NCBI GenBank assembly: GCA_030278955.1
Contig: JAOANR010000011.1
Location: 34,166,403 to 34,230,402, forward strand
Source of the DNA: Hygrophila difformis
Lineage: Eukaryota; Streptophyta; Magnoliopsida; Lamiales; Acanthaceae
Length of the DNA stretch: 64,000 nt
Reading direction: 5' to 3'
Numbering within the stretch: the first letter of the stretch is position 1; every line of letters starts with the position of its first letter. Shown here piece by piece: positions 21,765-31,674 of the stretch. A program made the position numbers and the translations under genes. The notes under the pieces were generated by a model. It did no database searches. It saw only the letters and a list, made by a program, of their open reading frames with translations, and had not been told where the DNA came from.

Positions 21765-24519
21765 TGTAACACCCCGGATTTGATAACCCAGGCCGAGGTG
21801 TCACCGCCGCATCACCCTAGCAAGACACGGATCTCCGAGCTCGCTAAGGAGGTGCAAGGCTTATGGGTATGCAAAGTTTTAAAATATTCAACAATGAATC
21901 CGGAATCCAATAATACTTTAACTAAGTACGATAGTAAAAATCATCATGCATGGATAAGGTAAATGCAGCGGAAATGTAATCACGGCCAACACGGCCAAAA
22001 CCTCGGGTTAAACAGACCCGGTAAATAGTAATACGATGCAGAAAGCGAAAATGTTCATAAATAATTCCCCCCAAGTGCATGCGTATGCGTCACTCGACAT
22101 ACTCTGTAAAAGAAAAATGACAACGGTTGTCAGTATAAAAATATACTGAGTAAGTTAATCCCTAACTAACAAATAAAAGGGTTACAAGTGTTTAAACTAA
22201 AGATTTCGCTTACCGTACGAGAATTTAAAAATACATAATTTATTAGCAGCGGAAAAACATGATTAAAGGACTAAATTTTAAAAGCGTAATTTAAAGCATA
22301 ATTTAAGATGCATAAAATTTAAATACATAATTAAAGACATGATAGATACGATTTAAGCATAATGAATCACTCACACAAGTCTTTTACTTTTCATCCCGTA
22401 GACTAAGAAGAGGACACCATACTGGGAGATCACTAACGAGGCAATCTCAATATAGGACCACTAACGAGGCAGTCCAAACAATGGGAGACCACTAACGAGG
22501 CAGTCTCAAAGATAGTAGGACCACTAACGAGGCGATCCAAAAAGATAGTAGGACCACTAACGAGGCGATCCAAAAATACAGCGCGCGAGATCACTAACGA
22601 GGCAATCTCAGATAGTAAGGAAACCACTAACGAGGCAGTCTCAAAGATAATGATAGCATGACGATCGGCTCAGCCTAGTGAACGGGATTTTTCGAAAGTT
22701 CGTATTTCAAAGTTATCAAATGATCGATATCGCGTTTTCATAGTTCGAGTTTTCTCAAGTTCGAAAAATCCTATTCGAGGCAGTTTACGCCTTTCTTAAT
22801 TAAAAATTCGTCTTTTCTCCAAAAAATCTGAAATTTTTACAGTAGTTCAAAAACACACACACGAACAACTTTCATGTTTTAAGTTTTTGGAAATAAGGTT
22901 CCGAAGTGAGTCGAAATTCGAGTTCATTGCAAGGAATAATTTCTATCTTAAAAACTGTTTTCATCACAGGTTCGTGCAACGCCGATTAAAAATTCATTTC
23001 AAAACCAATCGATGTGAAATTTTTACAGTAACTACACAACACGTTAAGGAACAACTTTCATGTTTTAAGAATTTGGAAATAATGAATTCTTGGTACCCAA
23101 AAATCGATTACAAGTCACTGCATACTCGCGGGTTCCGAATAGGGTTTTAAACAGTTCTGAAAATTCGACCGATTGACATATCAAATGAACACCAAAATCC
23201 GTGAAATTTTATATGCATAATCTAGACTCAATTATCTACAACTTTTGTTTAGGAATGCAAAGTTAAATCATTCGAAAAATGGATGAAAAACATGCATCAA
23301 GTTGAATGTAGAAATCTGTCACAGTTTTAAAACGTTCGGTTCGATACAGAACGTTTACGGCGTGTTTTGGGATAGCAAAACTCAATGTCAACGGCTGACA
23401 TTTGGACACAAGATAGATAAAGGTGTTAGGAACAACTTTTATGTTGAAAAGTTTTCGGTTGGAATTCCCGAAGGTCGAGTTTTAGGCGAGTCTTTAAAAT
23501 TGGACGAAAATAGGGTTTTTGAAAACCGATTTTTGTTACAAGCCTATATCTCGAGATTTAAACAACAAACAACCACGAAAATTTGTGAGTAAGGTGTTAA
23601 CTTACTTAGGATGAGGATAGTGTCGCTGGATTGGGTTTCCGGACGTCCTAGGGTCACGACGAACGGCCAACTTCTCCGATCGCTTTTTGTTCGTTTTCCG
23701 ACGGGAAATCGTGGTAAGGAAAAAGGGTTAGAATATGAGTTTCTGAGATCTATGGACGAATTGAAACTTTGTACAATAGCTTACCAAGAGTCTAGAGGGC
23801 AGGGCTTGGTTCCTCTTGCCTTGCCGTCGCCGGAATACTTGCCGGAAAGTGAGTTCGGAGAGGTTTCGACTTGGAGAGGAATATTGGAGGTGTTTAGGGT
23901 TAGGTTTTCTGAGAATTATGGGGAGGGGCGCCCCAAATCTGATCTTATGCCCTTCCCCATTGTTGTGATCGACTTGCCATTGATTGAGGTCGGATTTTTG
24001 GCAAGAAAATCGCCATGGAAGGAAAGTTTACACTTTCAGCACCTCTGGCGAGCTGGTGACGCGCACCTAAGCTTTTGCCCGCGCGGAGAACGCGCGACCA
24101 GCCTGGAGTCGCGACGCCTCCGTCCGCGCGGTGGCCGCGCGGCGGCGCGCGGAGAGCGCGGGCCGGCCGGACCGGCCGGTTCGGCGGTCCGCGTGTTCTG
24201 TCGGGTCTTTCCTTGCTTTCCCCTATCGGTTTTCTACGTGTTAGCTCGATTCCTTGGGTCGTCTCTGGTTCGGAATCCTTTCCTTAATCTCGTTACGAGT
24301 TCGGCTTATCGCTCGCAACATTTCCGTATCCTAATTAGCCTAGTCTAAATTGGTCCCAACTCCTCCTATCGTCCTTGTGATCTATTTCGGGATTTATTTT
24401 GTGATTTATTTCGTGACTGAACTTAGGAATTAGTTCCAAGCTACCTACGTACCCTGTGAAGGGATCAAGTCATGACGTAGTTCAAAACAATTTGAATTTG
24501 TTTTTCCTCGGGTGTTACA
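21765..24519 (-). repeat. 3' LTR of element B
   Basis: TGTAACACCCCGG to GGGTGTTACA on the + strand. In element sense it contains the predicted intron 23605-22104 (donor GTAAGTTAAC, acceptor TTTTACAG) with pre-acceptor hairpin TCAGTATA/TATACTGA at 22130-22149, a hairpin array at 22426-22643 and a GC-rich block at 24055-24190 with the perfect palindrome CCGCGCGGTGGCCGCGCGG (24124-24142). A long antisense open frame (23611-24348) is judged to be chance. Confidence 0.95.
22426..22643 (-). repeat. Seven tandem hairpins with constant loop and co-varying stems
   Basis: Seven ~30-bp units share the + strand core CACTAACGAGGC. The flanks change together: GAGAT/ATCTC (22426-22430 with 22444-22448), GGAC/GTCC (22455 with 22472), GAGAC/GTCTC (22485 with 22503), and GAGAT/ATCTC again (22587 with 22605). 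Two units have GGAC/ATCC with one mismatch. The last unit has one mismatch here but pairs perfectly in the other LTR (29329-29546 array). The pattern suggests structure was kept in RNA or single-stranded DNA. Confidence 0.85.
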
Positions 24520-24530
24520 TCCTCCCCCCC
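24520..24530 (-). other. Polypurine tract of element B
   Basis: On the - strand GGGGGGGAGGA directly abuts the LTR start TGTAACACCC. It is followed on the + strand by TTAAG, as in C, E and F. Confidence 0.85.
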
Positions 24531-24542
24531 TTAAGAATACAG

Positions 24543-24917
24543 TTATGTCCCCATAACTGTGGTCGGGTCATCTTGGAAGAGGGTAGGGTAACGTTGCCTC
24601 ATGTCGGCTTCCAATTCCCAGGTCGCCGTTTCTGTCTCGTGGTTGGACCACAGGACCTTGACCATCTTTACAGTTTTATTCCTTGTCACCCTTTCCTTGT
24701 AGTCGAGTATTTGCACCAGGGTTTCTTCATAGGCCAAGTCATCATCCAATTCGATTACGTCCGGTTGGAGTACATGCGACGTGTCGGGCACATACTTCTT
24801 TAGTTGGGGGTCGTGGAGCTCGTTATGGATACGAGCAAACTGTGGTGGGGACGTTAGTTAATAAGCGGTTTTCTATTCCCTACGGAATTTCTTATGATCC
24901 CTATGTATTTACGTCCC
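24543..24917 (-). pseudogene. Pol C-terminal remnant with chromodomain (element B)
   Basis: 82 codons (24543-24791) encode QPDVIELDDDLAYEE and a chromodomain-like tail ([17 protein letters not shown]), ending at TAA 24543-24545 in the same place as pol of C and F. Upstream to ~24917 decayed pol sequence is still traceable ([15 protein letters not shown] in place of [15 protein letters not shown]). Beyond that the pol sequence stops and unrelated DNA begins. In an intact element the chromodomain would steer integration to chromatin. This remnant is not translatable as part of a polyprotein. Confidence 0.85.
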
Positions 24918-25293
24918 GAGGGTTTCCTGTAGTCCTGCGAAAGGAGGACGGGGGGCAATTCCGCTGTCCTTGCCCAGAATAATGCCAGGTGATGCTCCAT
25001 GTCGTCGTATTTCATTGTCAATGTATGCCCGGGTTCAGTGAGGAGCGTATAGCAAAAGAGATTGAGCAGAACAGGAAAAATAAAACTCCCTCCGGGTCCC
25101 GCGCGGTGGCCGCGCGGTAATGAGCCCCAGCGCGCGGAGAGCGCGCGGCTCCCTCTGTTTGAGAAAATAGGGCTCGCGCTCCGCGCGAGCCACTTCCCCC
25201 ATTTTCCATTCGAGAACACACCCCCAATTCTCTCTAAATCCGGCGAGTTACCTTCCTGTCTGCTTGATTTCGACTTCAATTTCACTCATCGAG
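24918..25293 (+). promoter_or_regulatory. Upstream and 5'-UTR-like region of the captured gene, with GC palindromes
   Basis: It carries the 19-bp palindrome CCGCGCGGTGGCCGCGCGG (25099-25117), identical to one in the B LTR, followed by the shared GCGCGCGGAGAGCGCG, and a second perfect palindrome GGCTCGCGC-TCC-GCGCGAGCC (25171-25191). It ends at a splice donor (25294). It may be the promoter and first exon of the + strand gene. No clear TATA box was seen. Confidence 0.45.
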
Positions 25294-25916
25294 GTACGAT
25301 TCTACTAAACCCACTTACTAATTTCAGCTTTTATGTTTTGTATGACTTGATTTGTGAGGAGATTTAGGAGATTAGGGTTTGTGTACAAAAATTGGGGGTT
25401 TGTGACTTTTAGGCTTGATTTGTGCAAATTAACAAGTGTACGTGGCAATTGTTGTTACTCTTGTTGCCTTGCCTATGTTTATGTTATAATGTGTTTATGT
25501 TTTTGGCAAATTCTTGTTGAATTCGAATCCTTAGAAAGGCTATGAAGTTTTTGGTATTTGGTTGTTATTGGGATGTGATTATTAGTTCGTTCTCCTGTTG
25601 TTTGGTGCTTGTAGGATATGCTGTGTTGTTATTAAAATGATTGTTTAATTCTGTGGGAAATTTTCGTGTGTTGTTAGTAACTTAGGTTTTGGTTTATTGC
25701 GCACATAACGTGTTCGACGAAATGCCACAAAGGGTTTAGGCACTAGTCTGAGTATATCCTTTGTCTAGGTTACCTCCTGGTTGGTCTTAGTAAACGGTAG
25801 GATTTGTTGTTCTTACGGTACATTCACGTTGGAAATGTATATTAATGCCCTTTTCGTATTTTCGCTTGACTTCTGTGTGGGACTTAGCCTTATAATCGGT
25901 GTTTGGTAACTTGCAG
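25294..25916 (+). other. Predicted 5'-UTR intron of the captured gene
   Basis: GAG|GTACGA at 25294 and AACTTGCAG| at 25916 fit plant splice rules. The interval is T-rich. The acceptor is one base before an ATG. Confidence 0.55.
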
Positions 25917-25917
25917 G

Positions 25918-27252
25918 ATGTTGCTCTTTTTGTGGGTCGTTTTGGCGTCTCTCATGTGTCCTCCGAGGACTAGGAGACGAGTTGCTGATGAGGCTGGCCC
26001 CAGTCGTGCCGCTCCGGTGATGCCTGATTTCGACGAGAGCGAGTCAGAGGAGGACGAGGAGCAGCGGGGCCCGCGACTCAGGGGTCTTCCGGATGAGGTG
26101 CGTCCTCACCGGCACGACAGGTTCCGGTTTAGGACGAAGGCTGCCCAGGACTTTTATTTCGACGAGCTTCGTCGAAACAGGGCTTACGTCCCTGAGAGAG
26201 GCATATATCCTCTTCACATGGGCGATGACAGGGTCAGCGCAGTCTTGGAGTATCTGCAGTGGACCGGTCTGGCACGTCACCCCGAGGGCGTCGCCTCCGG
26301 TTATTTGGCTATGGAGGTTATTGCCAACATTGGCGGTCTCGGGGAGGGTGACGATCTATCCCGGGTATGGGTCCGTGGTCGCTATCTCGACTTCAGTGCT
26401 CGGGCGATCATTGTCTATTTTGGCTTGCCCGACGATGGCGTATTCCGGCCACAGCCTGAGGGACGTGTTCTTGCTCCTGCGTGGAACACCTTATGCACCA
26501 TAGTGCCTCCTCAGCTCGAGCACAGTCATGAGCTTCGTTTGACGACGATGGACTCCCCTTGGCGAGAGCTTGCTCAGCTGTGGTTAGGGCGTGTCCGGCC
26601 GATCACCCGGAGCCACATTGTCCTGGATCACGTCTACGAGACCATTTGCTTTATCGCGCGAGACGGTAGGGTGAATGTAGGAGCTTGCATCGAGGACAAC
26701 TTGCGGGGTATGCGGAGAGGACGAGGGAGTAGGGTGATGACCCACGTTCACCTCATCTGTGGGTTGTGCGCGGCGCAGGGGATTCGCACTACACCGGAGA
26801 CAGACCCGTACGACCTAGCACCGGGCCGTTGCTACCGTATCCCGACTTATGCTGACCGACGTAGCGCCTTACGTCGTGGGGCTCCCCGTGCTATACTTCG
26901 CCCGCAGCCTGATGACGGCGGCCTGATCCTTGTTATACCACCGGAGCAGCCACCCCCTCCTCCAGTAGTTCCACCTCCCGCTGGGGCACCTCCTGCTGTG
27001 GCACCTCAGGGGCAGGAGATGATTCAGATGCTGCAGATGATGCAGGAGATGCGGGTCAATATGGACGCCGGGTTTGCAGCTGGGCAGGCTCGTTATGACG
27101 CCCTCGACGCTAGGTTGGACTTCTATCAGACCCGTATGGACTCGTTTGCTACGAGGCAGGCTCAGCAGCAGGCCACCATGTCCGACATGTACGCCTATGT
27201 GCGGCAGATGGACGACTACATGCGCCGGCAGTTCCCGCCTCCCGATCAGTGA
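25918..27252 (+). CDS. Plant-transposon-type protein (PF20167-like), antisense within element B
   Basis: An open frame of 444 codons from ATG 25918; a second in-frame ATG at 25954 (MCPPRTRRR) may be the true start. After an acidic stretch (ESESEEDEE, about residues 43-51) comes a globular part (~residues 75-310), with VRGRYLDFSARAIIVYFGLP and RPITRSHIVLDHVYETIC, that resembles the domain named putative plant transposon protein in plant repeats. A Pro-rich linker (QPPPPPVVPPPAG) and a Met/Gln-rich predicted coiled coil (MIQMLQMMQEM...) end it. Function unknown. It is GC-rich and uninterrupted, unlike decayed genes nearby, and it points against the LTR transcription direction. It could be a host- or element-derived gene carried by B. 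Confidence 0.7.
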   Translation: MLLFLWVVLASLMCPPRTRRRVADEAGPSRAAPVMPDFDESESEEDEEQRGPRLRGLPDEVRPHRHDRFRFRTKAAQDFYFDELRRNRAYVPERGIYPLHMGDDRVSAVLEYLQWTGLARHPEGVASGYLAMEVIANIGGLGEGDDLSRVWVRGRYLDFSARAIIVYFGLPDDGVFRPQPEGRVLAPAWNTLCTIVPPQLEHSHELRLTTMDSPWRELAQLWLGRVRPITRSHIVLDHVYETICFIARDGRVNVGACIEDNLRGMRRGRGSRVMTHVHLICGLCAAQGIRTTPETDPYDLAPGRCYRIPTYADRRSALRRGAPRAILRPQPDDGGLILVIPPEQPPPPPVVPPPAGAPPAVAPQGQEMIQMLQMMQEMRVNMDAGFAAGQARYDALDARLDFYQTRMDSFATRQAQQQATMSDMYAYVRQMDDYMRRQFPPPDQ

Positions 27253-27981
27253 TGTCTCCTTTTGGTTTCGTGTTTTTGTTTAGGTTTTGCATTAGACGTA
27301 CTTTGTTTAGTTTCCTCCTTTTGAGGACGTTGCTGTTGCCTGGGATTTGTGATTTATATTTTCGTTATGTTATTGCTTAGTTAGGTGTTTGACATGTGTT
27401 AGTTGTTTGCTGCTGTTTTAGAACCATGGTTTAATTGTTCTGTCCATTTTATGGTTTGAGATGCTCTGGATTTACTGTTACCCTCCTATCGTATCTGCAT
27501 GTGTGTGGATTGCCCAAGAATACCTACGCCGTTGCTTGACTAAACCGCTTCAAGGAGCTTAGATAAACTAGTGTGATAAGATATACGGGGTAGAGTTTAT
27601 ATGTTAAATAAATAGCTGCTTGTAAGGGGAAAAATTTATTGGATGAAGATTAGTCTTTTAATAAGTATCTATTTATTGGGGTTTGTTGTAGATGTTGCTG
27701 CTGGAACTTAGGTAAGATTTATTTATTTATTCTTATTTATTTATTTATTTATTTATTATATATATATATATATTTTTTTCAGTAATCTGTTCGGTTTTTT
27801 TTTTTGGTCTAGGGTTGTAGGTTCCCCTCTTTGATCATGGTAGTTAAAGAATTTAATAAAATGTATGGAATAAATTTAAATAGGCTTGTATTTTTATTAC
27901 TCAAGAAATAAATTTGGGTTACAAGCATTCGAAACGGAAATAGCAATGGTGCATCAGTATGGATCTCTAAGTCTAGGGTGA
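27253..27981. other. 3' flank of the captured gene with ATTT/TA microsatellite
   Basis: T-rich 3'-UTR-like sequence. A tandem TTTA run passing into TA repeats and a T run lies at ~27717-27805. No further gene is seen. Confidence 0.6.
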
Positions 27982-28359
27982 CTAGGCAGGTACATCCTCG
28001 ATGGGATCGTCCTCGTCGCTGGATATGTCAATGGGAATGGGTGTCCCCACCGGGCTCGGGCTCGGAGGGAATATGTCAGCCTCTAGGCCCAGCAGCTCAG
28101 CTCCTAAATGTCCTATTTGCATCATCAGTTCGTTATCCTTGTTTTGGAGTGCAACCACTAGTGTTTGGAGTTCGGCGACTTGGGCCTTGAGTTGGGTTAT
28201 TTCATGATGGTCAGCTTCCCTAAAATGTCTCAGATAGTCCACGTTACTCTCTAGATGCCCCACTCGAGCTTTGAAGTGATTGACATGCTGTTGGGACTCG
28301 AGATATGCGTTGGTCAGTTTCATCATCAGGTTGGTCATGTTCGCGTTCGGTTCAGCCAT
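27982..28359 (-). CDS. Leader ORF: small coiled-coil protein (element B)
   Basis: 125 codons, intact, between PBS and the lost gag. Heptad-like hydrophobic spacing runs over most of it (for example VGHLESNVDYLRHFREADHHEITQLKAQVAELQ region, residues ~33-66) and it ends in an acidic tail (ISSDEDDPIEDV). Homologous ORFs sit in the same place in C (40620-40955) and F (63426-63761), sharing READHH and the N-terminal Met-rich helix. The role is unknown; a coiled coil could mediate multimerisation or bind Gag. Its survival in an element that lost gag-pol suggests selection or recent loss. Confidence 0.65.
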   Translation of the reverse strand: MAEPNANMTNLMMKLTNAYLESQQHVNHFKARVGHLESNVDYLRHFREADHHEITQLKAQVAELQTLVVALQNKDNELMMQIGHLGAELLGLEADIFPPSPSPVGTPIPIDISSDEDDPIEDVPA

Positions 28360-28646
28360 CTAATGTCAACAAGGGAGGTGAGAGTTAGACATTTTTCAGG
28401 CAAGGTTAAGATATGCACGAATTTAAATCTATATGCAACATGCAAGTGCAAGTCCCTTCCCTATAAAAATTTAGTTTATTTTAAAATAAATTGCTAAAGG
28501 TTGGGCCTCTATAGTGGGCCAAAATTTAATATTTCTTTGGCCAAAATTTTGGGCTATGTAAAAAGGATTATAGACACGGATTTAAAAGAAATAACACTTG
28601 GGTTTAAAAATAATGGTTTAAAATAATAGTAGTAGCTTTAAAAATT

Positions 28647-28664
28647 TTCCGGGCTCTGATACCA
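28647..28664 (-). other. Primer-binding site of element B (tRNA-iMet)
   Basis: - strand TGGTATCAGAGCCCGGAA, three bases from the LTR end at 28668. Confidence 0.9.
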
Positions 28665-28667
28665 ACT

Positions 28668-31422
28668 TGTAACACCCCGGATTTGATAACCCAGGCCGAG
28701 GTGTCACTGCCGCATCACCCTAGCAAGACACGGATCTCCGAGCTCGCTAAGGAGGTGCAAGGCTTATGGGTATGCAAAGTTTTAAAATATTCAACAATGA
28801 ATCCGGAATCCAATAATACTTTAACTAAGTACGGTAGTAAAAATCATCATGCATGGATAAGGTAAATGCAGCGGAAATGTAATCACGGCCAACACGACCA
28901 AAACCTCGGGTTAAACAGACCCGGTAAATAGTAATACGATGCAGAAAGCGAAAATGTTCATAAATAATTCCCCCCAAGTGCATGCGTATGCGTCACTCGA
29001 CATACTCTGTAAAAGAAAAATGACAACGGTTGTCAGTATAAAAATATACTGAGTAAGTTAATCCCTAACTAACAAATAAAAGGGTTACAAGTGTTTAAAC
29101 TAAAGATTTCGCTTACCGTACGAGAATTTAAAAATACATAATTTATTAGCAGCGGAAAAACATGATTAAAGGACTAAATTTTAAAAGCGTAATTTAAAGC
29201 ATAATTTAAGATGCATAAAATTTAAATACATAATTAAAGACATGATAGATACGATTTAAGCATAATGAATCACTCACACAAGTCTTTTACTTTTCATCCC
29301 GTAGACTAAGAAGAGGACACCATACCGGGAGATCACTAACGAGGCAATCTCAACATAGGACCACTAACGAGGCAGTCCAAACAATGGGAGACCACTAACG
29401 AGGCAGTCTCAAAGATAGTAGGACCACTAACGAGGCGATCCAAAAAGATAGTAGGACCACTAACGAGGCGATCCAAAAATACAGCGCGCGGGATCACTAA
29501 CGAGGCAATCTCAGATAGTAAGGAGACCACTAACGAGGCAGTCTCAAAGATAATGATAGCATGACGATCGGCTCAGCCTAGTGAACGGGATTTTTAGAAA
29601 GTTCGTATTTCAAAGTTATCAAATGATCGATATCGCGTTTTCATAGTTCGAGTTTTCTCAAGTTCGAAAAATCCTATTCGAGGCAGTTTACGCCTTTCTT
29701 AATTAAAAATTCGTCTTTTCTTCAAAAATTCTGAAATTTTTACAGTAGTTCAAAAACACACACACGAACAACTTTCATGTTTTAAGTTTTTGGAAATAAG
29801 GTTCCGAAGTGAGTCGAAATTCGAGTTCATTGCAAGGAATAATTTCTGTCTTAAAAACCGTTTTCGTCACAGGTTCGTGCAACGCCGATTAAAAATTCAT
29901 TTCAAAACCAATTGATGTGAAATATTTACAGTAACTACACAACACGTTAAGGAACAACTTTCATGTTTTAAGAATTTGGAAATAATGAATTCTTGGTACC
30001 CAAAAATCGATTACAAGTCACTGCATACTCACGGGTTCCGAATAGGGTTTTAAACAGTTCTGAAAATTTGACCGATTGACATATCAAATGAACACCAAAA
30101 TCCGTGAAATTTTACATGCATAATCTAGACTCAATTATCTACAACTTTTGTTTAGGAATGCAAAGTTAAATCATTCGAAAAATGGATGAAAAACATGCAT
30201 CAAGTTGAATGTAGAAATCTGTCACAGTTTTAAAACGTTCGGTTCGATACAGAAAGTTTACGGCGTGTTTTGGGATAGCACAACTCAATGTCAACGGCTG
30301 ACATTTGGACACAAGATAGATAAAGGTGTTAGGAACAACTTTTATGTTGAAAAGTTTTCGGTTGGAATTCACGAAGGTCGAGTTTTAGGCGAGTCTTTAA
30401 AATTGGACGAAAATAGGGTTTTTGAAAACCGATTTTTGTTACAAGCCTATATCTCGAGATTTAAACAATAAACAACCACGAAAATTTGTGAGTAAGGTGT
30501 TAACTTACTTAGGATGAGGATAGGGTCGCTGGATTGGGTTTCCGGACGTCCTAGGGTCACGACGAACGGCCAACTTCTCCGATCGCTTTTTGTTCGTTTT
30601 CCGACGGGAAATCGTGGTAAGGAAAAAGGGTTAGAATATGAGTTTCTGAGATCTATGGACGAATTGAAACTTTTTACAATAGCTTACCAAGAGTCTAGAG
30701 GGCAGGGCTTGGTTCCTCTTGCCTTGCCGTCGCCGGAATACTTGCCGGAAAGTGAGTTCGGAGAGGTTTCGACTTGGAGAGGAATATTGGAGGTGTTTAG
30801 GGTTAGGTTTTCTGAGAATTATGGGGAGGGGCGCCCCAAATCTGATCTTATGCCCTTCCCCATTGTTGTGATCGACTTGCCATTGATTGAGGTCGGATTT
30901 TTGGCAAGAAAATCGCCATGGAAGGAAAGTTTACACTTTCAGCACCTCTGGCGCGCTGGTGACGCGCACCTAAGCTTTTGCCCGCGCGGAGCACGCGCGA
31001 CCAACCTGGAGTCGCGACGCCTCCGTCCGCGCGGTGGCCGCGCGGCGGCGCGCGGAGAGCGCGGGCCGGCCGGACCGGCCGGTTCGGCGGTCCGCGTGTT
31101 CTGTCGGGTCTTTCCTTGCTTTCCCCTATCGGTTTTCTACGTGTTAGCTCGATTCCTTGGGTCGTCTCTGGTTCGGAATCCTTTCCTTAATCTCGTTACG
31201 AGTTCGGCTTATCGCTCGCAACATTTTCGTATCCTAATTAGCCTAGTCTAAATTGGTCCCAACTCCTCCTATCGTCCTTGTGATCTATTTCGGGATTTAT
31301 TTTGTGATTTATTTCGTGACTGAACTTAGGAATTAGTTCCAAGCTGCTTACGTACCCTGTGAAGGGATCAAGTCATGACGTAGTTCAAAACAATTTGAAT
31401 TTGTTTTTCCTCGGGTGTTACA
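28668..31422 (-). repeat. 5' LTR of element B
   Basis: Same length as 21765-24519. The predicted intron runs 30508 to 29007 in element sense. The hairpin array is at 29329-29546, where the last unit has a perfect GAGAC/GTCTC stem. The GC palindrome is at 31027-31045. A clear TATA box was not found in this LTR type. Confidence 0.95.
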
Positions 31423-31672
31423 TCTGGGTTCCTCAACCACCAAACATTTCAATACAATGTCTTTAATTTTCCAGTACTTTACTTTTATTTATCGCTTTCC
31501 TCAATGCTTTCTTTCTGCTTTCCCTTACTGCTTTCCTTTACTGCTTTCTTTTTCTTCCTTAGTTTGTTTCGATGCTCTAGTTCTTAGCATCCCTTGGGAC
31601 TTTCCTCGTCCCGCGTTCCATCTTGAAGGCTCCATCTAGAGGATTAAGCGTTACCCCAAACCGGGAGTAACA
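31423..31672 (+). repeat. 5' LTR of H, second part (with TSD TCTGG at 31423-31427)
   Basis: Continues the H LTR after element B and ends GGGAGTAACA. Directly after it, 31675-31692 reads TTGGCGGCCACAGTGGGA, similar to the PBS region of Tat-type plant elements; which tRNA it would pair with was not determined. Confidence 0.6.
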
Positions 31673-31674
31673 GG

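Larger units (their letters stand above)
21765..31422 (-). mobile_element. Element B: non-autonomous chromovirus derivative with a captured gene (9.66 kb)
   Basis: Two LTRs of identical length (2755 bp), TSD TCTGG, PBS for tRNA-iMet at 28647-28664 and PPT at 24520-24530 show a complete element reading right to left. Only the C-terminal end of pol (24543-24917) and a small leader ORF (27982-28359) remain of a chromovirus. The middle is occupied by a gene on the opposite strand (25918-27252) with its own intron. By eye the LTRs differ at about 30 positions (~1%), so the insertion is fairly recent, and the element must have moved using proteins supplied by relatives. Confidence 0.92.

Noticed and set aside
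22426..22643. CRISPR-like array of regular repeats
   Set aside because: Plant retrotransposon context, units only ~30 bp with no unique 30-bp spacers, and no cas genes.
23611..24348. 245-codon open frame on the + strand, repeated at 30514-31251
   Set aside because: It lies antisense in the GC-rich part of the B LTR, has no recognisable domain and shows low-complexity Arg/Gly/Ala runs from the GC palindromes. Its two copies are just the two LTRs.
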